Origin: Siniperca chuatsi | Taxonomy: Eukaryota > Chordata > Actinopteri > Centrarchiformes > Sinipercidae | Direction of reading: 5' to 3' | Length of the DNA: 64,000 nt | Assembly: GCF_020085105.1 (NCBI RefSeq) | Contig: NC_058047.1 | Coordinates: 15,262,001-15,326,000 of the forward strand | Shown: one piece after another, positions 1-21,700 of the stretch | Numbering within the stretch: the stretch's first letter is position 1 | How the letters are laid out: each line of letters begins with the position of its first letter | Program-made: the position numbers and the translations under genes | Notes under the pieces: model-generated | What the model was told of the DNA's origin: nothing | What the model saw: the letters and a program-made list of their open reading frames with translations, nothing else | The model's database searches: none

Positions 1-974
1 GAGTTTACATTCCCTTCTCAGTGGGTGTAAAGCAAATTCCCAACACCATATTCCTTGACCTTTAATCTTTACCTGTAATACTATCAATTAAGAAACAAGA
101 AAAACGACAGCTGCAAAAAAGGTAATAGCAAAAATGAGCCATCCATCTGGCCCTTAGTGTTAATTTTCCTTCAAAATAGCTCTGCACTACCCTCAGAATG
201 GCCACTGTGAGGGTCTCGTCACAGCTAGCGAACTGACTCACAGCTAGCCCCCAACTTCTACTTGCTGCTGCTGACTCCTTAGTTTCATAGGTTGTAGTTC
301 ACCCCTGAGGGCTGTGCTGCCACACAATATACTGAACATGTGAGGAGTGCTTACTATGCTCTTTTGGCCCTTCTCAAAAAAAAAAAAACCTCACTGCCAA
401 GTTAAATTACCTCAATAAAGATTTATGTATGTATGAAAGGCCGGGCTGTCTCTGTGTGAACTGTTTCATGGACAGCAACTCTATTAGGTTTAATTTAAGA
501 CATTAAATAACAGCCTCCTTCAAACAATCCACCACAGCAAATTAGATTTTATTGTTGAGACAACATTGTGATTGGATTTGCAGTGTTTTGAGGGACTGAG
601 CCATACTGAGAGTTGTTTCCAAAATTAATATACAATTCACTGTGTCACAGTAGATTAATCTCACCTGCAGGACCACCCAAAATGTTGGTCTTGCTCACTT
701 ATTAAATTTTCATGAAGAAAATCAAAATATAAATTCAGAAGCTTGAAATCTGAGGCTTTGTATTACATAATGTAGCTAGATCTGACATAAATTAGCTTAA
801 ATTAGACAAGGCTAATGATCATTTACTGTGTGTTCATTAATGTTAATAGCGCATCCAACATGTATATGTAAGTAATGAAAAAAATAAAACTAAAGTCATG
901 CTAATTTTTATGTATTGTTCTTGTTACTTTAATTTCAAAAGTGTTTTAATATAATTCGTAATAGGTTACTGTAC
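1..974. other. ttll7 intron sequence, no gene seen
   Basis: AT-rich non-coding sequence downstream of the second ttll7 coding exon on its own strand. It holds a short poly-A run near 375-388 and nothing that I recognise as an exon or a full repeat. Confidence 0.6.
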
Positions 975-1828
975 CAATCTCATATTTGGTGCCGGCAACA
1001 TTGGCGGTGATAGTGCCTTTCTTCTTTTTGCTGCGCACCTTCCTCTTCCCACTGCTCTGGTAGGAGCCCACAGATGGCCCGTTCACGGGGGACGCTCCTT
1101 GATCCTCTGGAGGAGAAGACAGCATACACCAAAACTAGATACAGTCACAGCTTGTGCTCCAGACTGGGAGGGGAGCTGCTGGAGTATTCTGATATATGTT
1201 CCTAATTTCTGCGGGGATTTAGTGGGGTTTGTTTGTGGGGCTAGGGTGGAAATGAATTAGGCGTCTAGTTTGTTATAGCCAGTCGCATGCATCAAGATCT
1301 TTTTATCATAATCTGTGTGTGTGTGTATGTGTGTACATGTGTGTACTTGCTACATAGTGAGGACTGAAACGCGTTTTTTACCTACAGAGTGAGGACATTT
1401 TTGGAAAGTGAGGACATTTTGGCCTGTCCTCACAACTTCAGAGGCCTGTTTGAAGGTTAAGACTTGGTTTTAAGGGTTAGGTTAGAATTAGGTTATGGTC
1501 AGGGTTAGGGTTAGGCATTTAGTTGTAATGGTTAAGGTTAGGGTAAGGGGCTAGGGAATGCATTATGTCAGTATGTCATAATGACAGTCCTCACAAAGAT
1601 ACAAGTACAAGGATGTGTGTGTGTGTGTGGTTCTATGCAGGAGAGAATTGTACTGATGAGCAGGTTGGCAGGTATATATGAGCAGGTGGCCAGGTGAGTG
1701 TGTGCGCTTATGAGTGCCACAGTGTACAAAAATATGCAAGCCAACTGACCATCTAACAGAATAACCCTGTCAATGCTGAGAGAGTTGAATCTCTCTTACT
1801 CACCTCCTTCATTGGGAGGGGAGGGCAT
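975..1828 (-). CDS. ttll7: ttll7, first two coding exons (partial gene)
   Basis: Tubulin tyrosine ligase-like 7, in mammals a beta-tubulin polyglutamylase acting on neuronal and ciliary microtubules. Two exons are visible on the minus strand. Exon A runs 1828 to 1804 (ATG, then MPSPPNEG) and ends in a GTGAGT donor. Exon B runs 1106 to 975, after a CTCCTCCAG acceptor and before a GTACAG donor. The join restores one codon. Exon B contains the basic run KRKVRSKKKKGTITANVAG, near-identical to human TTLL7, which also starts MPS-PQEG. This agreement fixes the start codon. The ligase (ATP-grasp) domain lies beyond the left edge of the window. I looked for the next exon in bases 1-974 and did not find it. 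The gene is divergent to prkacb, as in human. Confidence 0.88.
1343..1608. repeat. MITE-like palindromic element with telomere-like core, in ttll7 intron
   Basis: The two ends are imperfect inverted copies of about 23 bp (1343-1365 and 1586-1608), both containing the GTGAGGACT / AGTCCTCAC core. The interior repeats GTGAGGACATTT and holds GGGTTAGGGTTAGG-type motifs (about 1460-1545). Both sides abut TG repeats (about 1315-1342 and 1611-1629). The sequence resembles a dispersed repeat common in fish introns. No coding capacity. It may be a non-autonomous DNA transposon; I cannot see a clear target-site duplication. Confidence 0.6.
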
Positions 1829-2779
1829 CTCAGGGGCTGGAGGAGTGAAGGAGCAAGCCAAGCTTTCTGCCAGGCTTGGCAGGCGGGCGGGCCTCGCAGG
1901 GTATTCACAGCACCCTCCAAGCGCTCTCTCGCACTCGCACTAGTTAGTCTTCCCTGTCTTGGGCTGTATGGATGATGTGGTTCAGGATGGACCAATGGAT
2001 CATCTGAACATCTCTGTGGCGCCTTTCAGAAGCATAAAGAGCAGCCGCAGAGTCTGAGTGAGCAGGGGAGTTAGAAGGGGGTAGCAGTGGTGGGGGAGGG
2101 CCTCTCAAGGGTCTACACAGCCCCAGCTTATTTACAGCCCCAGAAGGAGAGAGGGAGGGAGGGGGTGGACAGAGGGATGGATAGGAATGCCTGTAGAGCA
2201 GAAGAAAAAAGATATTTTACAGCAGCAGAACAGTAGTAGAAGGCTGACTGCTCAGAGGGTGACTACGGTGCACACTGGATCTGTGTGTATTTTCTCGCTG
2301 GACTGGAGTGCATTGGACACGCTTTTGATGTAAAGCAGCAGCAACAGCAGCACACAGGCCTATCACAGGTTACATCAGTCAATCTGACACTGAGCGAAAC
2401 AGTTCAGTGCACTGCAGTACTACTAATGAAATAATCTAAAGCTGTGTGATGTCCATTGGACTAATTGGTATTCCATGGAACCATTGTGAAATATTAATGT
2501 GGCTGTCAAGTAAAGGGTTTGCAGCATCTCATTGTGTCTCATGCTTGTGTCAGCTGGGTTTCATTCTATGGCTGAGGGGTCACTTCATTCAAACACATGT
2601 CATCTTTACAGTGGTTTGTTAAAAAGGTTTGTCGCTTGGCTATGAACAGTGTAGGAAATTAACACCAGTCAACAGCCAAATCCTGTTATTGTTTGGCTGT
2701 GGTCTGGGAGTGTGTCTTCAAACTACTTACTGGAGGTAATGAACTATTGTTGAGATGTCCTGTCACATACATTTTTTTG

Positions 2780-3085
2780 CTGGCTGAGGTTAGCACTGTT
2801 GCCTCACAGGAAGAAGGGACCATGTTTGAGTCTGTCTTTTTTATGTGGGGTTCTCCTTTTGTCACTGTGTGTTCTCATGTCCAGGTGCTCCAGATTCCTC
2901 CCATTTTCAAAGACAAAGCAGCATTCAGGTGGACTGGAGACTCCAAAGTTCCCACAGGTATCAATCTGTGTGACTCCATCCAATGATGAACTGGCAAGCC
3001 ATAAAAATGTTCCCCCAACTTACAGCATGCTTGGAACATTTCCAGCTGCTCATGATCTTCGCAGGTCAAATAGTGCATGTAGCTG
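2780..3085 (+). mobile_element. degenerate tRNA-derived SINE (DANA / V-SINE type)
   Basis: The order of motifs matches the DANA-like SINEs of teleosts: GGTTAGCACTGTTGCCTCACAG, AAGAAGG, a region matching the GTTCTC...GTGCTCC...TTCCTCCCA block (2870-2905), CAAAGACA, and GATGAACTGGCAAGCC at 2985-3000, then a decayed tail with a CCAGCTGCTCATGATC stretch. The B-box is no longer intact, so it is probably an old, silent copy. It lies upstream of ttll7. Confidence 0.65.
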
Positions 3086-6000
3086 CTTAATTTGGGTTAA
3101 GCATACCCACCCAATTCAAGGGGTTGCAAGATAAATCTAAAGGGTTGTGAGATAATTAACAGGAGATAAACAACATATGTATCTATGTTACTCTAATCTT
3201 TCTTCTTCTATTTGTATGATATTGCATGCATGCAAAGCAGTTTCCTGCTCAGTCCCTTCCTCTGGTTGAAACCAGTTGTTATAATTTTGCAGAGGAAAAA
3301 TAAACACAATCAAAAATGTGGACTCAAAAAGATGCAGATCAATCCACAAAGTAGAAACAGATAGAACCACATAAACTATAAATCATAGGTAATACACACC
3401 AGTTAGGCTACATCTACAGGTACACTGGTTTATGGTGCCACTTTTGCATTTCATAAAGAGATCAACAGTAGCCTCTAGTGGTGAGAATACACTGAAAAGC
3501 CCATTTCCTATCTACCAGTGTTTTCTGTCCACACACACAGATTTGCCTGCAGGTGTACACACATACACATCAGAAAATAAGCACACAAGCTAACTTGAAA
3601 AGCAACCCTATCAATTCGATCAGCCTCCTCTGGACAAATTAGAATGGGGAAACAATCCAATTGCATTTCTCGATCACGCAGTAGTCTTCACTGTCAGCCT
3701 CTTGGTCTGCCTGTGGTAAGCACAAGACATTGATCCTGGGGAGGACAGATACTGAAATGAGATCACAGATGGGGAGGAGAACAACAACAAAGAGTCAGAG
3801 TGATAAAGTGAGGCAAGCTGTGTTGATGACAACCCTTCCAGTGGTATACTGGCTCTCTGTACAGGAGGCAGGGAACCTTGGTGTCATGTAAACCCTCAAG
3901 AACAAGAGGGGATCTGACAGGCACATGTGATGCAACTAAACACCTACAAACACACATACGACTAGAACACACATGCTGCATAATATTGCAGGATTATTAA
4001 TCTTCATAATTTAAAGAACAATTATTGTATTGCTCTTTTTGTTTTATCAACATTGAATATCAGGATCTTAATTGTTTTCAGCTACAGTAAACATTCTAAA
4101 ACATAATTTTTAATATTGCTATTTATCTCTATCAACACTTATTAATGGTGTTAACCTCATTGTTTCAGATCTTCAATTTCAAAGTGCTAATATTTTGCAT
4201 TAAGCTTGGACTCTTTTAAGAGACAACTTATAAGTCATGCTACCATGATAACATGATAGCACATTTGCAAATAGAAATTCAATTATCAAACTTCTCTGAT
4301 AATGTGATTAAATGTATTTCCTTGCGCCTCTTATAAATTGTCAACACAGATTTCTATCTAGGCTTGTTTGCCTGACTACTATATAAGGTCACAGTTGAGG
4401 CAGTTTGGTATCGCATTGATGGATGACCCAGCAAAAAGAGGCTCTGTCGTGTTTTGCTCATTTGTCTTAGTGGTAGTGGTGGTTATCAACCACAAGATGG
4501 CCTAGTTTTACTTGCATTCACAAGTGGGATTTCAATGTAAGCAGACACCAGATTAGAGTAACAGTTATCACTGACTGATAGAGGGACTCGAGCTGGACAT
4601 CCTGTTGTGACATCACAGGTTTGAATTGAGCTCAGTGACCGTGTCATAAAATAGAAAAGATACAATTTTTTATTAGAGATAGTACAGATAATGTATGCTT
4701 AATATGAATAGAAAATAATGACATTTACGACTGCTATACCATATTTTACTACACTGTCCTACATAGCATACTGTATTATGCTGAAGCATCTGTGCGCTGC
4801 TGTCCTTGGATGTTTCTTTTTTTTTCCTCTTTGCAGTTTCTATCAACCTTCTGGTTACTTTCGTAAGATTGTGGGGAATACAACATCCACAAAATGCGGT
4901 TCAGACTTTGTAAGCATTACTTGCCAATATATTCTACTGCTAGCATCATCACAATTAATCCTTCAGTGAAGTATTAATGACAAAATCATAAAATCCCTTC
5001 CACTGAGTAGAGTACCTACTATTAATCCTCTGATGTAATGACACTTTGTCTCCAACAGAGTGAGTCAGAGGGCCACCACAGCAGAGCAGAGCTGAATGGG
5101 CAGAACTCCTATGGATGCTGAGCTCATGCACGTCCCCTTTGCCACACACAACACAGAAAGGCTTCATTGTAGAGAGTCAGCTCTTGGTGCTGCTCAGCTG
5201 CATCACTCTCTCTTTCACAGGCCCTAAATTCATGACAAATGCATGTCTGTCTTTCAGGGCATTGTTATGCATAATTTCCCCCCAGTTATCCAGCACAAGT
5301 TGTTAATGTGACTGTCACATTACTGTACGTCATGGTTCTCTCTCAGGAATGTTATGTCTGCAGCAATTAGTCTACATCACAAACATTTACTGAAACAATA
5401 TCAGGAAGTAAAGTGTTTCTAGTTCAAAACTCTTCCAAGAAATTCATCTTCACACAAATATTATCCCACTATCATAAGGCAATGGCACTTCAAAAATGCT
5501 GTGCCCCTTTTTATATCAAAAGCAAATCCAGAAAGACAGCACAAATAGCTTTACAAGAAGTGTGCCAAAAGAAAAGCTGAACCAAAGCGGGTAGACTCTT
5601 TATTCATGACAAGTGGTGTCACACCTATTACACAAGTCCCTTCAACAAGCAGCGGTACGTCCCTGAGGGGTTTGTTTTATGTTCTCCCTGCCTTACATGA
5701 AACTACATCTTGAAAGCGTCATCAAATACAGGATCAATAGAGAGGCTTGGGGAATCACCACATAGCCTCATGTTATGCAGGATTTGCAGACACAAGTTAT
5801 TTTCTGTGCATGCGGCATGGTCTTGCCATTACAGCAGTGCCGGGACCTTGGGGTATGTATAACCATTTAAAAGGGCAGAAACACTGGCTAAGAATGGAGA
5901 CACGTTGTACTATTACACATCCTTGACTGAAGAAAAGCAAATGTAAACAAAAGAATGTTCCAGTAGGAAATTGACCTTTTGTCATATAAATAGTATAAAC

Positions 6001-7888
6001 CCTTTTTACTGGGCATTTTCTTACTTAAAAGGCACAATGCCAAAGTGATTCTGTACATCTTCAAGGTCTAAAACATACAGTATACTTATACTTATTTGCT
6101 TATAGTAAAACTATTTCTGCTTCTATCATTATCTATTTGGCCACTACGACAACATTGGCCTCCTAGGAAAAATGATAGCTGAGTTTGCGGACTACTCTTG
6201 CAGCAAAGTAGTAGTGGTTTAGAATTGCCAGCGAATCTAAAATTAGCTCAAACTAGTGACCCAACTCTGGCTCCGTGCCTTCTTCCAGATATGAGGAGGA
6301 ACAAGTGTGGGAGCTATCAGCCCACGGGGTACTGAAATACACCAACAAATAGCTGAATGTTAAGCTTAACTTTATCAGAGAGAATCTACAGTAATACAGG
6401 CAAAATGGTCAAATGTTAAATTCAGCCACTGCCTTTGAAACGCTAAACATTTATATTAACTACAGTCTTGCCTGACCTTATTTTCTGTAAGACAAAGTGG
6501 AGCAAATAACTTATGGTTGCTACAATGTGCACATAAGTGTTCGTTCAAAAGCACTGCACCACTCTAACAAAGTAAGCTTTACATGTACAGAGATGTAACA
6601 TCAACACCTATGAATATGGGTTCAACTGTTAATCAAACACTTTGCTCTAAATTCTTACCTAACTAGCAGGTAACAAGCAGGACTACTCTTGTAACTGGGT
6701 TTACAGTCAGAGGTTAATGTCCCTGTACAGCACTTTGTCAAAAAAAACTTGTGCATATGGCATGTAATTTTAAAAATGTTAACCTGATGAACAATCCAGT
6801 CTTTGGAATGAACAAATACACCAAACCTACCTGTATTTCTGGTGTTCCCCCGCTTTAGAGGTGTCAAATAGCAACCAAGTCGAATTGCTTAGATAATGTA
6901 GGTGTAATACTGCAACGGATATCCCGTATTAATCCAAAAACTTCAGCATGCCAACTGTAGCCTGCATGAAAATAAAAGATTATACATACCATATCCGTCT
7001 TAATAGCCTTATCTCTGGGATATGTCCAGCAGGCAGGATGCCATCCAGAGCTCATAAATGATGCCATTATGATTATGTAATCCATCTGCTATGTTGGTAA
7101 TGGTCAACTCCAGGGTGCTCTATCAGCATGTGGTCTTTAAGTGGCCCACTGGACTACAAACAGACCAGACTAAATCAAATGACTCAAACACCACATCCCT
7201 CCTGTAATTACCCAGGGTCTGAGCATCCAAAGCTAAACCTCAGCAACAGTATTGCATGCCAAGACAGACTCCTTAATGGTACTTGCAAGGCTAGCCTGAG
7301 CTAAGAAGCTATGCTACTTAGAGCAGCAAGGGGACCTATGCCTGTCACAGCATAGCAGTCAATATGGTATCTTCCAGACCACTGGAAGGATAGTAGGCCA
7401 TCCCCTTTTACAGATCTTGTCTGTATTTCAGGATTAGCGCAAGATGGACTTCTGAAATTTCGCATGTAAAATCTTGGATATCAGGGTTTTTGTCAATTTG
7501 CGCTCACAAATTAAACGTCACAAAGCCTAAGCAGGTGTATTACTGCTATGAATTAGTTGCTAGCAACGTTAGCAACTAACGTTAGGTTGCTAGCCACTTG
7601 TATAGGTCAGGTGGAAGGATCAGACAGGGAAACAATCTGGCAGTGTTGCTATCCAGTTAACTTGCTACCATCATCTGTAGCGTTTCAGCAACGTTAACGT
7701 TTAACTGCCCTGCGAATGAGGGCGCTTCCATTTCATGTTGCCTCAAAATGAAATAACAAGTTCATGAATGAGACACCGTCTAATAAATCACAGGAAACAC
7801 AATGACCCTGGGCTGCTCTGCAGTTAGCTTAGCCGCACTACCTAGCAGAGGATGGAGAGGCGAAAGCGAAGTAGCCCGTTAACGTTAC
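3086..7888. other. ttll7 upstream region, no coding gene recognised
   Basis: About 4.8 kb of AT-rich sequence between the first ttll7 coding exon and its probable promoter. Short open frames on both strands have no protein-like composition or splice context. It is probably the first, non-coding intron of ttll7. Confidence 0.55.
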
Positions 7889-8010
7889 CTTGTTTATTCC
7901 GGGCACTGGCAGTGCAGCTCTGTTGCTGGTCTCGGTCTCATACGAACGACACAGCCGCCGTTATTAAGTGAGGCACTGGGGTCTCTTTACAGAAACCGTC
8001 CAGCCCCGAC
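7889..8010 (-). other. ttll7: candidate non-coding first exon and promoter of ttll7
   Basis: On the minus strand a good donor (AACAAG followed by GTAACG) ends at 7889. The sequence behind it is locally richer in CpG than its surroundings and has no open frame, as expected of a 5' untranslated exon. The exon start is a guess. Several TAACGTTA palindromes cluster around it (7570-7890). Transcript data would be needed to confirm it. Confidence 0.35.
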
Positions 8011-10866
8011 AGTATTTTCAAGACTATAACAATGTTTATGGTGTGTAACGGCGTTACTACTTAAGAATGACGTTGGTTGACAGACAAAAAAAAAAAATCT
8101 GTATCTTGTAGACCTCTTGTGTGCTATGAGTGCTGGAGCGAGTCCAAGGGCAAAACCATTCGCTCTCTGAGAGGGGGGGGGCTGAAAGAAGTGCTGGAGT
8201 TTGCACTCTCAATCTGGTACCAACGTGACGTTTGGTGTACTGTAGGGCGTACATGTTAAGTCAGGACACGTTATTTTCAACGCTTAACTAGTTGTGAGTG
8301 AAAACAAAAGTCTTACCACAGCTGTGAGTTACATTTGGGACACCTTTAGGTCATTATTTAACGTAGGTTTTCCGGTGCAGCTCTTCCTCCACAAGTCGCT
8401 GATACAAACACAGGGAAGCCACCTAGCAACTGTGTCGCTGACCATGGTGCTAAAAAAACAACCCTGCCGATAATGGGTGCGACCCGCTCAGAGGTCATTA
8501 ACGTCCCATTCACTTCTTATTACCTAGTAATAACGTGGAAATGTTCCTCAAAATGTGTCAAATGTGACTCTTGCTTTCATTGTAAACTACATATTTTCTA
8601 AAAGAAAGTAATTTTCAGTCAACTGAGAACTAAAATGAAGGATTGGTTTAGATTATTTTTCTTTTCTTTAATCATGTTCAACTGAATGCATTATTTCTTT
8701 TCTTCCTACCATGGCATTTGTTTCCACTTTTTGACTGGTTCTTTGACAACACAACTATGATTTTTGCCAACAAAGGCATTCCCCGTAAGGCTTAGGTTAC
8801 AATAGTTTGTTTAGGCGTGTTTATTTTTCACACTTATTTTATTCAGCCATTCATTCATATACTGATTTATTTCAACACCTCAAAGACGACCACACTGGCT
8901 AACAGGCACGTCTGAGCAACTGGCTTTTGATGCAAAGTGTTAACCACACTAGAGGTGACACAGTGTCCCTCAGGTCTATGTTTTTGTTAAAATAATGTAT
9001 TCTGATGTAACACTTCTGATACTTGCAGGGTAATAATTATGTAGCATTGTGTCCCCTTGGAGGTCAGGGCTCACGGTCAGGTACAAAAGAGTACTACGGA
9101 GTTAAACAATATATAGGATAGCACTTTCCCTACAAATAAATTCAATATGTTTCACATAAAAGCAAAAGCATTAGAAGAAAGAAGTAGTGCAAAAAGGCTA
9201 CAAGTGGTGGGCCCATACTGTAGCATGCCTCACCTCTCATTGATGTGCTTTGTCGACTAACAAATGACTTGATTTAAAAAACGATGGGGTTTGAGGCCGT
9301 TATTCATTAACTATTAACTAGTCACTAACATAACTAACTTGTGCAATTATCATTTTAGACATTTTACAGTGCATGTGTACTCTAATAATTAAGTCATGCC
9401 TTGTGAGCAACTATCTTATCACCTGTGGCCTTGCATATGCAACTTAAATCACAATTAATGCTTAGACGGTAAATCAAGATTAAGAATTAGAGCTTTTGTT
9501 TTTATTAGCATTTTAAATAACTGATTGGCAGTTACCTATTCAGTTAACCTTTGCTCACTCAAAACAAAAAGAGAACATATCACGAACATTTCAACCTCAA
9601 ACCGAGACGTCTATAAATGAAAAGTAATTGCTAATGCCGCTCATCACAAGGAGTCACCCAACAGGTGTTTTCATGTCCTCAAATCGAAAGTCTGCATGTT
9701 TTCTTCCAGATACACTTGCCTTTGTCAAAAATGCTGCATTCAAGTCTCATTGGAAATACAGAAACCCTCTGCTTCACGATTGCAAAATTAAGGATTTTCA
9801 TCACTTAATTTTGTGACCCGAATTCTTAACTGTTACAATTGACTGGATATTTCCATTGTGGTAGATAGTACAGTATTTTATTTGCTATATTAATACTCAT
9901 GACCGAAGTCCATGACTTCATTAGTGGTAGTGTTTGTAAGCTGAACATAGAGTTAAACTCCATTTGATTTTGGATGGTTCATTTATGGTCTATCTGAAAA
10001 CATGGTTAATTAATGAAAAATGAAACATGAAAAATATTGGAACATTACATTTACATGATATGCACCTTTTACACCTATAGTATTAATGTCTCCGATCTCA
10101 ATAAAAATGTGTTGCTAATCATTTTCTAATGATGAGATCTATTTTTCTGTTTTCAAAATAAAATTGTCTTATTGCTTAGCATCATATTTGAATGATTATT
10201 CATGTGGATAAAATTAACTAAAGTAAGTTTAGTGTGAAGGTAGCTTTTTTTTTGTGAAATATTTTCTTGTCTTATTTCTTGTCTTCTTATCTTAAGCTTA
10301 CCCATAGCTGTTGTCTTATGAATATTCAGGATTACTGGGTCACCATCACACTAATAATAATAATTTTGAGAGGCAGATTTTAGACACTGAGGGATCACTG
10401 GTCATTGGTCAAAGTGATGGAGTCTATTTAGTAAAGCTAAATATGACTCATATGAATATAAGAAACAACTCTTATCTAATAAATCAAACAAATGTATATA
10501 CGTATACGTATCGACGATTTCAGACCGGCACCTGAACGCAACATTTCACTCATCAAGTCTTTCTGTGGGTATTCCCATGCGACGTGAACGCAGCACAAAA
10601 CGACAGCAGGCAGAGGTGAAAAGTCTGGATCATGTTTTCATTCCAGTGGAGGCATACTTGAACGACAAGGACATTGTGAATAAAGATCAACAGGGCGGTT
10701 AGCAGAGCACGTCGAGGTTCTGTCCACAAAGAGTAGACATTGATGTTGATGTTAGCCAACCAGCTAGCACAAGCTGAAATTTGTTAGCTAGCTAACAGAG
10801 GACCCTGTTAGCTAACCGCCACCATCATCGCTCCTAGCCAGCTGTGCATCGCCCTGTCTTCCTACG
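8011..10866. other. intergenic region between ttll7 and prkacb promoters
   Basis: AT-rich sequence without a recognisable gene. The last 300 bases (10560-10866) become richer in CpG and carry GTTAGCTAAC palindromes and a Kozak-like GCCACCATCATCG. This stretch is the likely promoter and 5' leader of the main prkacb transcript. Confidence 0.5.
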
Positions 10867-18738
<7,872 letters not shown>

Positions 18739-21700
18739 TGAGTGGGCAAGAGTCCCATCAGGGCTCACATGTTTTGGGATATTTGCACTTAACTTGGGTT
18801 AAGGTGGAACTGAGGCCGTCACATGTTCAAAACAAATGCCTCGTTCCTTCATTCCACACAGCTGAATGAGGTCCTTCTTGCCATGATCCTGCGTGCAGCA
18901 GCACTAACCTATACACGGGCACATTATGCAGACACCCCTCGTGCTGCAACACAAAAATACTAGACCACGTTCTCATATTTTGTCTTTTTTCTTTAGTTTT
19001 TTTATGTTTTGCCACTTTTGAATAGCCTCTCTCCTCCTCATTTCAATTCAAATAATAATTTGAAAAGCAACATGAAAACTAATATTATGCCCATTTTCAT
19101 GTGGCACAAAGAGTGGTTGATTGTATTGCACATATTGTGATTTAAGCTTTGTGGAAAATAGAAGGGATTATGTTTTTTGATTCAAATTTCTAACATTGAG
19201 TTTTTTCAGTTATCTGTCATCTGTTACATGCCTGAGTGTGTTTTAGGGTTTAGTTTATTATTCATTAATCACGAACACTTTATTCATCATTCTGGTGTCC
19301 TTAAGACCTAGAACCGTCTATTTGTGCATATAGAAATATACATATATGAGACATAAGATTTTCAAACACTTTTTGTTGTTAGAGCATGACCAAAATTCAA
19401 ACAAAGATGATGTTTAGTGAAGGAAAAGCGACAATGATTACTTCTTGAAGATTCTGAGTTTTAGCACTCGGGCATTCAATTCTTGAAGAGATGGATTAAC
19501 AGTGACAAGTGTTATTATGGGGCAGAAACTTGTCAGTGCTGTATTAACTGATCAACTGTAGCATTGTTTTATCCATATCTGGTCACAGGACATTTCCTTT
19601 TACCTCAGTCTAGGTGTGGTGTTAAATGAATGGAATGAGATGAGATATTTTTCAGGTACAACTCTGTTTCACAAGGAAGGTAAACTGAAGGGGTTTGAGT
19701 ATTTCACTCCACACAACAGGTCATCTGTACTTGATACTTCCAGAAATGTATGATTTGCATTGACATGGCATTTTATAGCTGAAAGGTCAGTTTGTTAGAT
19801 TTTCTTGAGTATGTTGTTGTGGGTGAGAAGCAGTGTAGGTCACATGGACACATTTTGTCCATTTGGGGTTGGTTTTCGATTTTGTTTTTAAATGCTAATT
19901 GTGCTTTAGCAGAGCACTTGGAAGTCATTGTGTAACTGCCATATTTGTTTTATTTTCATTTTTACTTTTGCATGTTTGTTACGTTTATACAGCAGTGTCA
20001 CAAAAAGCTAATAGTTCCCGGAAAGTGTTCCCATCTTCTTTTTTTTTTTTTTTTGGTTGTTTTGTTACCTTTTTTAAAAAAATTGTTTCATAGCCTGGGA
20101 CATTGATGCATTAGACAGGCAATTTTTATCTGAGTGACATATTCCTCTGCATAATCCCGTGAAAGCAAAACAAAATCATTAACCATGAAATAATAACAAA
20201 AAACTGAAATATCATAACCTTAAAGTATTCATTCATCTTGGTCACTACTTGGTTGAAACATATACTTACCTCAACTATAGCTTGTAGTCTCTTTGCATCA
20301 TTTTTTTTAACAATTTGTACACTGTGATGGAGCAATATTTGCTCATTCTTCCTCGCAAAATTGCTCAGGCTGAGTCAGGTCAGTTAGAGGACGTTAACAT
20401 ACACAAATGTTGGTCTTGTTACAGATTTTCAAAGGGAATAAGAGTCTGACTTTTGAACATTTTTTTCCTTGTAAACCACTCCTGTTAAATTATTGTCTAC
20501 ACATATGAAATACATATTTTCTCTCCTCAAGAGAAATATAAGTTTTATGAGGGATTTTTCTAAACTGGGCACCATTCATTTCCCATGAATTCTGACACAT
20601 TGCCTGTCCTTGCTACTGAAATGTAGTCCCTGCCTCCGCAAACTCCTCACCGGCGTGACAGGTTGTGTATTTAACAAGTGATCATAGAATCTGTTTGTCA
20701 AAGGTTCAGTACCTACAAGGCCAAGGTGTCCACTTGTTGAACTTCCAGATGTCAGAAAAGCCCTGATTGCTCCTGCCTCTGTGATCCTTTGATTCCCCAG
20801 AGGGAAGTTTGTCTCTGCCGTCCATACGGAGGTCAGAGTCTGAGGTCATTTCTGCAGGTCGGACACTCAGGGTTGTGGGGAAATCAAAGTTTTTGCATTT
20901 CACAATAATGTATTTCAGTTTAACATCTCTTAAGTCTTCTGAAGTTTTGATCATTATTTGACATGGTGCTCAAGTGTTTGTAGATGAGAAAAATGCAATT
21001 TAATCAAATTCAACAATCTTAGACAACCAAATGTGAAAAAGGTTTGGGGACTGAAGGCTTTTTTTAAGGTACCGATGTGCTGTATATGGATATTGGCAAT
21101 GCCTGAATTTAAACTTTTTTTTCATATATTGAGCACATGATGTGGCATTTTATTTAGCCCTAATTTCATTTCAAAAGGCACAAATGTTTCGTATGCTGTT
21201 TTTATTTATATTAGAGCTGTCTAATTAAATTACATTTTAAATGTTTAAACCTGCATAGTTCTCAGTATATATAAGGAGACTCCAACTGTTCAAAGTGTTA
21301 TAAACAGTGAATACATTGGATTATTTATTTGTACTTTTTTTTTTCATTTGCCCTTATTAAAAATAAAACATTTATAGAAATAAACATATTTATTACCACA
21401 GTTAATACACATTAATGCCTATTTAAAATTTGCCTTTTAATTTAACTTTTTTTTTCTTTTTCTTAACCTTTTTTGTTTTATTTCTTAACTTAGGAAATTT
21501 ATTAAAGGGGATCCAACATTATTTTTCCAGTTTGAAGGGGCAAACAGAATGTAATGGCAGAATCAATGACATGTTTTATTTGGACAAACTTTGAAAGCTT
21601 CACCTGGGGAATTCAGCATGTTTCAATCCAAACTGCCTGTGTGTAAATCTTCCCAGAAAGTGTGTAGGAAATCCACAGCTCTTCTTATGTGTCATTTATC

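Noticed and set aside
1440-1560. True interstitial telomere array
   Set aside because: Only one or two exact TTAGGG units occur amid variants, inside a dispersed repeat.
1845-1995. Upstream in-frame extension of ttll7 before the chosen ATG
   Set aside because: The frame with the MVHPEPHH start is not the one that joins exon B; the MPSPPNEG start matches human TTLL7.
8057-8259. Overlapping short frames on both strands near the ttll7 promoter
   Set aside because: Start in a poly-A run, no homology; typical chance frames in CpG-containing sequence.
10311-10535. Plus-strand 74-codon frame before prkacb as an additional alternative first exon
   Set aside because: It ends in a stop without a donor in the needed phase and has no similarity to known PKA N-termini.
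20706-20954. Minus-strand 82-codon frame in the prkacb 3' UTR
   Set aside because: No known domain and no splice or promoter context; most likely chance.
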